The notes: generated by a model not told the origin, from the letters alone. A DNA stretch of 10,962 nt from an uncultured Selenomonadaceae bacterium (GCA_945637225.1 CALZDE010000048.1:1-10962), one strand, 5' to 3'; shown: positions 1-7,429, counted from the first letter of the stretch. Translations and numbers: made by a program.

Positions 1-499
1 AGAGGGCTTTTTCCGTATAACCATGCCTGATGGCTCTACTGCATATACCCGTGATGGTTCATTTAAGCTGGATAATAATGGTAATCTTGTAACCAGTGAT
101 GGCTATATGCTGGCTGACAATATCACTATTGATACCAATGCGCCAAATGACTCTATTGTAATTTCCTCAGATGGTTATGTATCTTATACTGTAGCTGGTG
201 AAAATACATCTACTCAGGCAGGTCAGATTACTTTGGCACGTTTTGTAAATCCAGCAGGTCTTACTGCTGTAGGCAAGAATTTATTTGTTCAGTCAGGTGC
301 TTCTGGTGAGCCTATTGAAAATGCACCAGGTACTGATGGTTCAGGTACTCTTATTCAGAGTACATTAGAGATGTCAAATGTACAGATTGTTGATGAAATG
401 GTTAATATGATTGTTTCTCAGAGAGCTTACGAATCTAATTCTAAGGCAGTAACCACATCAGATTCCATGCTGGAAACTGCTAATGGCTTGAAGCGTTAA
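1..499 (+). CDS. flgG: Flagellar basal-body rod protein FlgG (C-terminal part, cut by window edge)
   Basis: This is the C-terminal ~166 residues of the distal rod protein FlgG, which forms the part of the flagellar drive shaft that crosses the P and L rings. The frame is open to the left edge and reads GFFRITMPDGSTAYTRDG, a hallmark block of FlgG, so the Met at position 23 is internal and not a start. The C-terminal block (TLEMSNVQIVDEMVNMI then SQRAYESNSKAV) is the FlgE/F/G basal-body rod C-terminal motif, which forms the D0 coiled coil. The LEMSNV...NMI form and the short gap to flgA favour FlgG over FlgF. About 95 N-terminal residues lie outside the window. The gene is followed 7 nt later by flgA, as first visible member of the flagellar operon. 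Confidence 0.93.
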   Translation, partial: EGFFRITMPDGSTAYTRDGSFKLDNNGNLVTSDGYMLADNITIDTNAPNDSIVISSDGYVSYTVAGENTSTQAGQITLARFVNPAGLTAVGKNLFVQSGASGEPIENAPGTDGSGTLIQSTLEMSNVQIVDEMVNMIVSQRAYESNSKAVTTSDSMLETANGLKR

Positions 500-506
500 T
501 AGTCTT

Positions 507-1253
507 ATGAAGACTTTTATAGCATTAGTCATGGTGCTGACAATGATGGTTTTCACATCTTCTTCTGAGGCGGCAGAGCTGGTAATTCGCCCTACAGAGC
601 AGTTGCCACAGGTAGTAGTTCGTGAAAACTTCATTCAGTTGGCTACCACAAAGCTGGAAAGTGTGCTAAGAGAAAATGGTGAGGTCAGGCGTCATAAAAT
701 AGAGGCTGTGAATGTACCAGCAGGGGCAAGACTGCCAGCAGGACGCATTGACTATGAAACCTTTATTCCTAATGGCATAAGGTATGGAAATCGTACTCAG
801 GTGTGGATAAATATTAACGTAAATGGTGAAAAATACACACAGATACGCTGTACCATGAAAATAAGCGTTTTTGAAAATATGATAACAGCAGCCCATCAGA
901 TTAAGCCGGAAAAACCGCTTACTGAGGATGATATACGTTTTGAAGAGCGTGAGATTGGCCTGAGAAATTATGTTTATTATACCAAGGCTGAGGATGTTTT
1001 AGGCAAGGTAGTAAACAAGGCAGTGACAGAGGGTACAATACTGTATCGCCATATTTTATGGGAGCCTGTGGTTATTGAGCCGGGGATGCCGGTTACTATT
1101 CGTGCGAATGTAAATGGTATTCAGGTAACTACAGAAGGTGTGTCACGTTCAAAGGGACGTATAGGACAAAGAATCAGAGTATTAAATTCAACATCAAAAA
1201 AGATAATAATTGCTAAGGTAATAGATGCTAATACGGTATCTATAGGCGAGTAA
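507..1253 (+). CDS. flgA: Flagellar P-ring assembly chaperone FlgA
   Basis: FlgA is the periplasmic chaperone that helps FlgI polymerise into the P ring around the rod. The 248-residue product starts with a Sec signal peptide (MKT plus a hydrophobic run, ending near SSEAA at residues 19-23). A middle region (~30-120) resembles the variable FlgA N-domain. A SAF-like domain spans ~125-187 (VLGKVVNKAVTEGTIL), and the C-terminal FlgA domain ~188-246 carries the typical GQRIRVLN..S.K block near 220-232. The length is normal for the family. No good Shine-Dalgarno precedes the ATG. The start is only 7 nt after the flgG stop, so translation may be coupled, and the signal peptide supports this start. 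The ATG sits in the loop of a small inverted repeat (501-515). Confidence 0.92.
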   Translation: MKTFIALVMVLTMMVFTSSSEAAELVIRPTEQLPQVVVRENFIQLATTKLESVLRENGEVRRHKIEAVNVPAGARLPAGRIDYETFIPNGIRYGNRTQVWININVNGEKYTQIRCTMKISVFENMITAAHQIKPEKPLTEDDIRFEEREIGLRNYVYYTKAEDVLGKVVNKAVTEGTILYRHILWEPVVIEPGMPVTIRANVNGIQVTTEGVSRSKGRIGQRIRVLNSTSKKIIIAKVIDANTVSIGE

Positions 1254-1278
1254 TGAGGCTAGAAAGCAGGTGTATCAG

Positions 1279-1878
1279 ATGAAAATAAAATTCAAAGGTT
1301 TGACCAGCTTTTTGCTGGCATTGTTGATAGCCCTGTTTTCAGCAGGTTATCAGCCAATGGAGGCCGATGCTGTATCTCTGTTTGGCAGGGGAAATAATAT
1401 GTTTGCGGACAGGAAGGCACATGATGTAGGCGATATTGTAACAATCCTCATTAGTGAAACTACCTCTACAAGTACCAACAAAAATACATCTAATGGTAAA
1501 AGCGGTGAGCAGGAGGTAACTGCAGGTACAGGAATACTGCGTATGCTGATGGGCGGTTCTGCCAGTCAGAGTGACAAATTCTCGGCATCAGGTTCTACCA
1601 GCAATACCAATAAAGTAAGTGCTAGACTTACGGTTACTATCGTGGATGTAATGGATAATGGCAACCTTGTCATTGAAGGCAAGCAGTCTATTTGGCAGAA
1701 TAATAACGAAGAGAAAATTACGCTTAAGGGTATCATCAGACCAGAAGATATTTCCGTAAATAATACAATACCTTCCAATAAGATAGCAGATGCTACTATT
1801 AAGTTTGATGGCAAGGGCCCTCTGAATAATAAACAGCGTCAGGGTATTCTCACCCAGATTTTCAACATACTGTTCTAA
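1279..1878 (+). CDS. flgH: Flagellar L-ring protein FlgH (no lipobox cysteine)
   Basis: FlgH builds the L ring, the bushing that lets the rod pass through the outer membrane. The product carries the conserved SLFGRGNNMFADRKAHDVGD segment at about residues 33-52, a low-complexity Ser/Thr/Asn/Gly stretch, and the C-terminal GPL..K..QG block. An in-frame GTG lies upstream at 1270. The ATG at 1279 is preferred because an AGCAGGTG sequence (1266-1273) lies just before it, giving 199 residues. FlgH is classically an outer-membrane lipoprotein. Here the leader ends in a type I-like site (ADA, residues 29-31) and the whole protein has no cysteine, so it cannot be lipidated. The gene lies between flgA and flgI, with a 10-nt gap to flgI, as expected for a flgA-H-I cluster. 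Confidence 0.92.
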   Translation: MKIKFKGLTSFLLALLIALFSAGYQPMEADAVSLFGRGNNMFADRKAHDVGDIVTILISETTSTSTNKNTSNGKSGEQEVTAGTGILRMLMGGSASQSDKFSASGSTSNTNKVSARLTVTIVDVMDNGNLVIEGKQSIWQNNNEEKITLKGIIRPEDISVNNTIPSNKIADATIKFDGKGPLNNKQRQGILTQIFNILF

Positions 1879-1888
1879 GGTGGCAAAT

Positions 1889-2998
1889 ATGAAAAAGTTT
1901 ATTTCTTTATTGACTATATTGACCTGTCTGTTGACTTTTACAGGTACTGTTTTTGCTGATTCTGCGACTTCCCGTATCAAGGATATTGCCAAGGTACAGG
2001 GGGTACGCTCCAACCAGCTTACCGGCTATGGTATAGTAGTTGGTCTGAATGGTACAGGCGATTCCAATAAAATGACTCAGACTATGCAGTCCATAGGCAA
2101 TATGCTCAGAAATTACGGTGTAGTTATTGATATTAACGGCTTAAAGCCAAAAAATATAGCTTCTGTTATAGTAACTGCTACCCTGCCTCCTTTCGTTCGT
2201 GATGGTGATACCATTGACGTAACTGTTTCATCTATCGGCGATGCTAAGAGCATTCAGGGCGGAACTCTCTTACAGACTCCATTGCAGGCAGGTAATGGAA
2301 ACATTTATGCAGTTGCTCAGGGGGCAGTTTCCACAGGTGGTTTTACAGCAGGTCAGGGTGGCAATGGTGCTACTAAGAATTTCCCTACTGTCGGCCTTTG
2401 CCCTAATGGAGCTATTGTTGAGCGCAGTGTAGAGGATGATTTGGGAAATATGTCATCAATTTCCTTGTCATTAAGAAATCCTGATTTTACTACTGCAACC
2501 CGTATTGAACGAACTATTAACAGACAGTATGGCAGTATTGCCAGAGCTGCTAATCCAGGCCGTGTAGATATTACTGTTCCTGGCTATCAGAGAAATAATG
2601 TTGTCAGCTTTATTGCGGGCATTGAAGATTTATACGTAACTCCTGACGGCATAGCCAAGGTAGTTGTCAATGAGCGTACCGGTACCATAGTTATGGGTGG
2701 AAATGTTGCAGTAGACAGTATTGCTATTACTCAGGGCGGTCTTAATATCAAAGTACAGCGTTCTGAGGATGTAAGCCAGCCAAACCCTATGAGCATGGGT
2801 ACGACCATGGTTACAAGAAATGACAATGTGGAAGTAAGTGAGGATACAGCAAATTCTATCGTTCTTCCTTCTACAGCAAATGTCAACGATATCGTAGGTG
2901 CTTTAAATGCTGTAGGTGCTACACCTAGAGATATTATTTCCATCCTGCAGTCAATCAAGGCTGCTGGTGCATTACACGCAGATTTGGAGATTATTTGA
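1889..2998 (+). CDS. flgI: Flagellar P-ring protein FlgI
   Basis: FlgI forms the P ring, the periplasmic bushing in the peptidoglycan layer. The evidence is very strong: a signal peptide ending at about FADSA, then the family signature IKDIAKVQGVRSNQL and GYGIVVGLNGTGD near the mature N terminus, and the C-terminal block NDIVGALNAVGATPRD with IKAAGALHADL. An in-frame GTG at 1880 is possible. The ATG at 1889 is better placed behind TAAGGTGG (1877-1883, about 5 nt spacing) and gives 369 residues, normal for FlgI. It sits directly after flgH and almost touches the next gene (stop at 2996-2998, next ATG at 3000), so the ring and rod-binding proteins are made from one message. With FlgA and FlgH it implies a diderm envelope. 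Confidence 0.97.
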   Translation: MKKFISLLTILTCLLTFTGTVFADSATSRIKDIAKVQGVRSNQLTGYGIVVGLNGTGDSNKMTQTMQSIGNMLRNYGVVIDINGLKPKNIASVIVTATLPPFVRDGDTIDVTVSSIGDAKSIQGGTLLQTPLQAGNGNIYAVAQGAVSTGGFTAGQGGNGATKNFPTVGLCPNGAIVERSVEDDLGNMSSISLSLRNPDFTTATRIERTINRQYGSIARAANPGRVDITVPGYQRNNVVSFIAGIEDLYVTPDGIAKVVVNERTGTIVMGGNVAVDSIAITQGGLNIKVQRSEDVSQPNPMSMGTTMVTRNDNVEVSEDTANSIVLPSTANVNDIVGALNAVGATPRDIISILQSIKAAGALHADLEII

Positions 2999-2999
2999 T

Positions 3000-3395
3000 A
3001 TGATTGATAATATTTCTACATCCATGTCAAGAATTGACCAGATGAATACAGAGGCCAAGCTGAAGGCTGCTCAGGATGCTAAGGAAGCAAAAGAGGATGC
3101 CAAGCTTAAAGAAGCATGTAAAGGTTTTGAGGCGATGTTTCTCAATATGATGTATAGGGAAATGCGCAATACCGTTCCAAAGAATGAGCTTTTTGGTAAT
3201 TCAAACGCGGATGATATTTTGAGAGATATGCTTGATACTCAGATGGTAGACAATATTGCTGATGGTGGTGGTGTTGGTTTAGCTGACATGCTTTATAAGC
3301 AGCTGAAATTTGATGCTAAGGCCAAAGCTGATATGGCACAGCGTCATTTTAATAAATCTGATAATAACAAAGAAAGCTTGGATATTAAGGCGTAA
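3000..3395 (+). CDS. FlgJ-like rod-binding protein, no muramidase domain
   Basis: This short protein (131 residues) corresponds to the N-terminal rod-binding half of FlgJ, the scaffold or cap that assists rod assembly in the periplasm. The rod-binding signature lies at residues ~40-102: CKGFEAMFLNMMYREMR, then a GN..ADDILRDMLDTQMVD block and GGGVGLADMLYKQL. A charged Lys/Ala/Glu helix (~18-40) precedes it and a polar tail follows. There is no signal peptide, as in FlgJ. The C-terminal glucosaminidase/muramidase domain of enterobacterial FlgJ is missing. Single-domain versions are common outside enterics, so this is probably not a truncation. The start at 3000 is 1 nt after the flgI stop, with GGAG at 2986-2989. 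An upstream in-frame extension overlapping flgI is unlikely. It is the last gene before the terminator at 3410-3442. Confidence 0.88.
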   Translation: MIDNISTSMSRIDQMNTEAKLKAAQDAKEAKEDAKLKEACKGFEAMFLNMMYREMRNTVPKNELFGNSNADDILRDMLDTQMVDNIADGGGVGLADMLYKQLKFDAKAKADMAQRHFNKSDNNKESLDIKA

Positions 3396-3409
3396 GAAAG
3401 TGAAATGGG

Positions 3410-3442
3410 GTCGTGGCAGGCTTCCTGCCATGACTTTTTTTT
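3410..3442 (+). terminator. Intrinsic terminator of the flagellar operon
   Basis: An 11-bp stem (GTCGTGGCAGG at 3410-3420 with CCTGCCATGAC at 3424-3434, one G-U pair) closes a 3-nt CTT loop. Eight T residues follow directly at 3435-3442. This is a textbook Rho-independent terminator 14 nt after the flgJ-like stop codon. Only 23 nt remain before the next start codon, so the downstream gene either depends on read-through or on a promoter inside the flgJ-like gene. Confidence 0.93.
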
Positions 3443-3465
3443 GTAGTAAAGTGAAAGGACTTATT

Positions 3466-5019
3466 ATGAGAAAATATTTAACAAGGCTGGGACTGGCAGT
3501 TTTGGCACTTGGATTCATATATAATGGAAATATTCATGACGTTTCTGCAGCAGCCAATATTCAGTCAAAGGTGTTGGAGGTTCCTGCAAAGGCCAATAAT
3601 GCAGTCAATTCTCCTATGATTAAGGGAATCCGTCTCGGTGATGACCTGATAAAGACTAGAATAGTTCTGGATTTAACCAGTATTCCAGAGTATGCCATTA
3701 CTGAGGAAGATGGTGGCAAACAACTGAAAATACTGATGTTTAATACTATTAGTGACAGTAACGCCTCTATACCAGCGGTGAAGGGTGGCGTAGTCACAAG
3801 GATATTTTCTGTAGCAGATGGTCCAAGCACCCTGCTGACAATAGATTTAAAGGATGCTATTAATTATAAGGCATTTGTTTTAAAAAATCCTAACCGCCTT
3901 GTAATTGATGTCAATAAGGAATATGAGCAGGTAAAGACTACTGCTGAAGCGGATGGACTTACGATGATAAAGTATTTCCATACTGACGCAGGCGGACCTG
4001 TAACAGCATGGCTTCTGGATGTTGACCCTTCTGTTTATGATGTAAAGGGTGTATTGGCAGGAGGCAGTGTTTCATCAGGAAGATTTACAGTAAAGAATAT
4101 TGCTTCCACTAATAAGGCGGCTGCTGCTGTAAATGGTGGATATTTCAGCTATAATGGTGAGCTTATTGGCGTAAATAAGCTGAATGGCAAGACCGCGGGA
4201 ACCACTTATTTCACCCGTTCAGGCTGGGGTATAATGGCAGACGGCTCTGTTAAAATTGGCAAGGTGGCCTATGGCGGTTATGTTACTATCAATGGTATTA
4301 CCCTTCCTGTATCTGGTGTAGACAGCTCTCGTGGTGAAAATAATTTAATTCTTTATAACAGCAATTATGGCAAGACGACCAATACCAATGAGTTTGGTAT
4401 GGAATATACCATCAGAAATGGTAAGGTTATTTCCTTACAGCAGAGTAATAGTGTAATTCCTTCTAATGCAACCGTAGTTTCTGTTCATGGCACGAGCAAG
4501 GAAGCCTTTAAGGATGTAAAAGTGGGCGATGAAGCAGAGATTTATGAAGTATTTGAGGGTGGCTTAGAGGATGCAGTTAGTATTATCGGTGCTGGTCCTG
4601 AGCTTTTGAGAAATGGCAAGATTCACGTTACTGCTGAGGAAGAAGAATTTCCAGACGATATTGCCGTTGGCAAGGCACCACGTACTGCTATGGGACTTAT
4701 GAGTAATGGTCATATCATGCTGGCTGTTATAGATGGCCGTCAGGAGCATAGCAGGGGAACTACTTTAGAAGAAACAGCGGCTTTGATGAAGCGTTTTGGT
4801 GCGGTAGATGCGATAAACCTTGATGGTGGCGGTTCCAGTGAAATGGTTGTGAATAATGCAATTGTCAATAAGCCATCTGATGGCGGTGAGCGTCCAGTTG
4901 CCAGCGGTGTGGTAGTAGTACCAAAGAATGGTGCAGCTGTACAGTGGTATCAGCCACAGCCAAAGGAGCAGGTAAAGCCAGCCCCAAAAGTTCCTAATAA
5001 GCCAAATACAAAAAAATAA
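3466..5019 (+). CDS. Exported AMIN-domain + NAGPA-type phosphodiester glycosidase
   Basis: This predicted secreted protein of 517 residues combines a cell-wall-targeting domain with a glycosidase domain. After a signal peptide (~1-29, ending VSAAA), residues ~52-150 look like an AMIN domain (IRLGDDLIKTRIVLDL ... NPNRLVIDV), a module that localises proteins to peptidoglycan. Residues ~160-487 match the NAGPA family (phosphodiester glycosidase, named after human GlcNAc-1-phosphodiester alpha-GlcNAcase). The visible hallmarks are NGGYF (223-227), PRTAMG (405-410), VIDGR (421-425) and NLDGGGSS (451-458). The tail (~495-517) is Pro/Lys-rich. The start at 3466 is set by AAAGGA (3454-3459); the frame stays open upstream but would run through the terminator. 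The natural substrate is unknown. A wall or exopolysaccharide phosphodiester is an inference from family and location. It is followed 4 nt later by a small membrane protein. Confidence 0.88.
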   Translation: MRKYLTRLGLAVLALGFIYNGNIHDVSAAANIQSKVLEVPAKANNAVNSPMIKGIRLGDDLIKTRIVLDLTSIPEYAITEEDGGKQLKILMFNTISDSNASIPAVKGGVVTRIFSVADGPSTLLTIDLKDAINYKAFVLKNPNRLVIDVNKEYEQVKTTAEADGLTMIKYFHTDAGGPVTAWLLDVDPSVYDVKGVLAGGSVSSGRFTVKNIASTNKAAAAVNGGYFSYNGELIGVNKLNGKTAGTTYFTRSGWGIMADGSVKIGKVAYGGYVTINGITLPVSGVDSSRGENNLILYNSNYGKTTNTNEFGMEYTIRNGKVISLQQSNSVIPSNATVVSVHGTSKEAFKDVKVGDEAEIYEVFEGGLEDAVSIIGAGPELLRNGKIHVTAEEEEFPDDIAVGKAPRTAMGLMSNGHIMLAVIDGRQEHSRGTTLEETAALMKRFGAVDAINLDGGGSSEMVVNNAIVNKPSDGGERPVASGVVVVPKNGAAVQWYQPQPKEQVKPAPKVPNKPNTKK

Positions 5020-5023
5020 TTAA

Positions 5024-5347
5024 GTGACGAATTTGTATATGATAGTCATGTTAATAAAAAAATATTTGCCATTTATTTTTGTGACTGTATTATTGTTTAC
5101 TGCAGGTTTAGCTATGAAGTTTACCACAGTTGATGTAGAAGCCAAAGCTGTTTTGAGTGGAGAGGTTTCCTGGACAATAAATAAAGGGGAAACAGTTACA
5201 GAAGGCACAGAATTAATTCGTATTCGTACTCTTACTGGGGAAATTACAGCAGCCAGAGCACCTATGAAGGGCAAGGTTATCGAGGTAATGGTACAGCCTG
5301 GTGATGAGGTAAAAAGAGGGGCTGTTGTAGCTAAAATGACTGAGTGA
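5024..5347 (+). CDS. Small membrane-anchored biotinyl/lipoyl-like (hybrid-motif) protein
   Basis: The product is 107 residues. Residues ~14-31 form one hydrophobic, probably transmembrane, segment (YLPFIFVTVLLFTAGLAM). The rest (~38-107) reads as two half-motifs of a biotinyl/lipoyl-like or HlyD barrel-sandwich fold: SGEVSWTINKGETVTEG..L at ~45-64, and APMKGKVIEVMVQPGDEVKRG at ~79-99. The second half contains APMK, but it matches the AP..G.V pattern of the fold, so modification at this Lys should not be assumed. Unlike HlyD there is no coiled-coil hairpin or adaptor domain. The start is uncertain: GTG 5024, ATG 5039 and ATG 5048 are in frame and none has a good ribosome-binding site. Translation may be coupled to the upstream stop at 5017-5019. 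No function is assigned. Confidence 0.75.
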   Translation: MTNLYMIVMLIKKYLPFIFVTVLLFTAGLAMKFTTVDVEAKAVLSGEVSWTINKGETVTEGTELIRIRTLTGEITAARAPMKGKVIEVMVQPGDEVKRGAVVAKMTE

Positions 5348-5363
5348 ATTTGAGGTGATTTAT

Positions 5364-7421
5364 TTGAGATTAAATAGAATCCGCAAGATATTGCTGACCT
5401 GTTTATCAGTATGTGTCTTTACAGTATCATCTGCTTTTGCCATGCCTGCTATAATGTCTCTGAATGAGATACAGCCTGGCATGAAGGGAACGGCATATAC
5501 GGTAGTGGATCATTCTGGTGAGCTGAAGCCTATGGATGTTACTGTTGTAGGTGTAACTGGAAAGGATGCTGGCAAGGGAGCAACTGTAAGGATTATTGCG
5601 AAGCTTTCCGGTCCAGTAGCGGAACAGGTGGGCGGTCTGCTCTCAGGTATGAGTGGCAGTCCTGTATATATAAATGGCAAGCTGGTTGGTGCACTTTCTG
5701 CAACATTGAAGGAAATGAGCCAGTACAATGCACTGATTACTCCTATTGAGCTGATGACTCCTATTCTGACAATGCCTGATAAATTAAATCAGACACATTT
5801 TCCACAGATAGATGTGATAAAGGGATTTGAGCAGAAGGAAAAGGACAGAAAGCATTTCATAGAGCAGTATAACAAGGCAGAGCATAAGCTGGCTCAGATA
5901 GCTGGTCTTGAAGTGAAGGAAGAAAAGCCTGAAGCCAAGGATGAAAAGAAAGCCGAAAATAAAAAGGATAAGAAATCTAAGGATAAAAAGGACGAAAAAA
6001 ATAAGCAGGCGGATGATACCGTAAAAGAAAATACTGCTGATAACACTGACAGCAAGCCAGAGGATAAGCCAAAAGAAAACACCGTTGCGGAGCCGCAGCA
6101 GGAACAGAAGATGAATTTTCAGACAGCAGGCTTTAGTCCACGTGGTCTTGAATTTTTGAAGGAAAGATTTCAGTCATCAGGCATTAATATAGAAAATACC
6201 AGCGGTCTTAATATTTCCGGCAATCAAAAGGTAATTAGAAATGCTTCATTAAAGGCAGGAAGTGCAGTTGGTGTGGCAGCCGTAGTGGGAGATTTTTCCT
6301 TGGCAGCTATTGGCACGGTTACGGCAATAGATGGCAACAAGATTTTGGCCTTTGGTCATCCATTTTTGCACAAGGGAAATGTTAATTTCTACATGACTGA
6401 CGCGTCTGTTATAGGCACAGCCAGCGGTCCAACCAATGGCATGAAGATTTCTGACTGCACCAGTATTATTGGTCGTATCAATCAGGATAGAGAAAATGGC
6501 ATTGGCGGTATTTTAGGTGTATTCCCTCAGTCCGTACCTATTATCGTAAATGTAAAGGACAAGGATTTAAATACTGAGACAAAATATAATTCTTCCATGG
6601 CTTATGATGAAAAGTTCTTGCCTGATTTAGTAAGCAGTGTTTCCTATGGTGCTATCGCAAAGTCTGCTGACCGTCTGAGCGGAAGTACAGCTGATTTTAA
6701 ATTTACCATTCGCACTGACGCAGTGGAAAGCGGTAGCATTGAGCGCAGAAATATGTTTTATGATGAAGCCGATGTAGGAAAGTCTGCGGTAGACGAATTG
6801 GCAACCATTATGAAGCTCATTTGCACTAACAAGGAGAAGGAATACAATATCCTTGATGTCAAGGTAGATGTGGCTGTGGACAGTGATCGTGCTATTGCTT
6901 CCCTGGTATCTGCTTCACCGGTTAATGCCAAGGTAAAGCCGGGAGAAACTGTAGATATAAAGGTCACATTGAAGCCATACCGCAAGGAAAATGAAACATA
7001 TACCATTCAGTATAAGGTACCGCCTTTGCAGGAGCCGGGAACCTTGCAGCTGGATATTCATGGTGGTGGTCTTGTATCTGTTGCCCAGCTTTTACAGCTT
7101 CAGCAGAGTCAGAATACTGTAAGTGTCAACGAAGAAAAGAATGTCACTTTACAGGATACCATCAAGAAGATGCTGGATACATACACAAATAATGAAATTG
7201 TCATAGAGCCGGCAGTAGTGGTGCCTGAAAATGATGCCCAGCAGAAAAAGCTCATTCAGAAGGCTATTAAGAAATCAAAGGAGATTGAAAAGCTGATGAA
7301 GGAAGGAAAGTATACTCCAGAAGAAATTCAGAAGCCTGCAATTTCCAGATTTACTACTAATTACATTATTGACAATGTAATACGCACAAGTTTACAGGTA
7401 ATGAAGTCTGAAGATAAATAA
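5364..7421 (+). CDS. SpoIVB/S55-like serine peptidase domain protein, exported
   Basis: This large exported protein (685 residues from TTG 5364) belongs to the SpoIVB peptidase S55-type group. A signal peptide ends near SSAFA (residues ~22-26), followed by the block EIQPGMKGTAYTVVD. The nucleophile motif GMSGSPVYINGK is at 95-106, with Ser97 the likely catalytic serine by analogy with GDSGGP. A second conserved block, GDFSLAAIGTVTAI then ILAFGHPF, holds a probable catalytic His at 332. Between the two lies a highly charged Lys/Glu/Asp-rich insert (~185-250) that is probably disordered. The C-terminal half (~455-685) has no motif I recognise. TTG 5364 fits AGGTGAT at 5354-5360 better than the in-frame GTG 5355, which overlaps that site. 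It follows the hybrid-motif gene closely and ends just before a terminator. SpoIVB itself cleaves the SpoIVFA regulator in sporulation; the target here is unknown. Confidence 0.82.
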   Translation: MRLNRIRKILLTCLSVCVFTVSSAFAMPAIMSLNEIQPGMKGTAYTVVDHSGELKPMDVTVVGVTGKDAGKGATVRIIAKLSGPVAEQVGGLLSGMSGSPVYINGKLVGALSATLKEMSQYNALITPIELMTPILTMPDKLNQTHFPQIDVIKGFEQKEKDRKHFIEQYNKAEHKLAQIAGLEVKEEKPEAKDEKKAENKKDKKSKDKKDEKNKQADDTVKENTADNTDSKPEDKPKENTVAEPQQEQKMNFQTAGFSPRGLEFLKERFQSSGINIENTSGLNISGNQKVIRNASLKAGSAVGVAAVVGDFSLAAIGTVTAIDGNKILAFGHPFLHKGNVNFYMTDASVIGTASGPTNGMKISDCTSIIGRINQDRENGIGGILGVFPQSVPIIVNVKDKDLNTETKYNSSMAYDEKFLPDLVSSVSYGAIAKSADRLSGSTADFKFTIRTDAVESGSIERRNMFYDEADVGKSAVDELATIMKLICTNKEKEYNILDVKVDVAVDSDRAIASLVSASPVNAKVKPGETVDIKVTLKPYRKENETYTIQYKVPPLQEPGTLQLDIHGGGLVSVAQLLQLQQSQNTVSVNEEKNVTLQDTIKKMLDTYTNNEIVIEPAVVVPENDAQQKKLIQKAIKKSKEIEKLMKEGKYTPEEIQKPAISRFTTNYIIDNVIRTSLQVMKSEDK

Positions 7422-7429
7422 TGTTAAAT

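Noticed and set aside
1588..2013. 141-codon minus-strand frame across flgH/flgI
   Set aside because: It overlaps two well-supported conserved genes and shows no family motif.
2916..2999. Longer start for the flgJ-like gene inside flgI
   Set aside because: The ATG at 3000 fits the tight operon spacing and the usual rod-binding domain N terminus; the extension is only the flgI shadow frame.
3378..3406. Possible promoter TTGGAT-17-TGAAAT before the first terminator
   Set aside because: Only 3 of 6 and 4 of 6 matches to consensus in AT-rich DNA; not enough to call.
3310..3465. N-terminal extension of the NAGPA protein frame overlapping the flgJ-like gene
   Set aside because: It would read through the terminator stem and T-run and would hide the signal peptide; a good ribosome-binding site precedes ATG 3466.
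5024..5347. Biotin carrier or lipoyl carrier protein
   Set aside because: The APMK lies in the AP..G.V half-motif and not in an EAMKM-type hairpin, and there is a membrane anchor and no biotin or lipoate enzyme nearby.
5894..6082. Minus-strand frame rich in Ser/Phe opposite the charged insert
   Set aside because: It is the low-complexity shadow of the Lys/Glu-rich codons on the plus strand, with no start context or homology.
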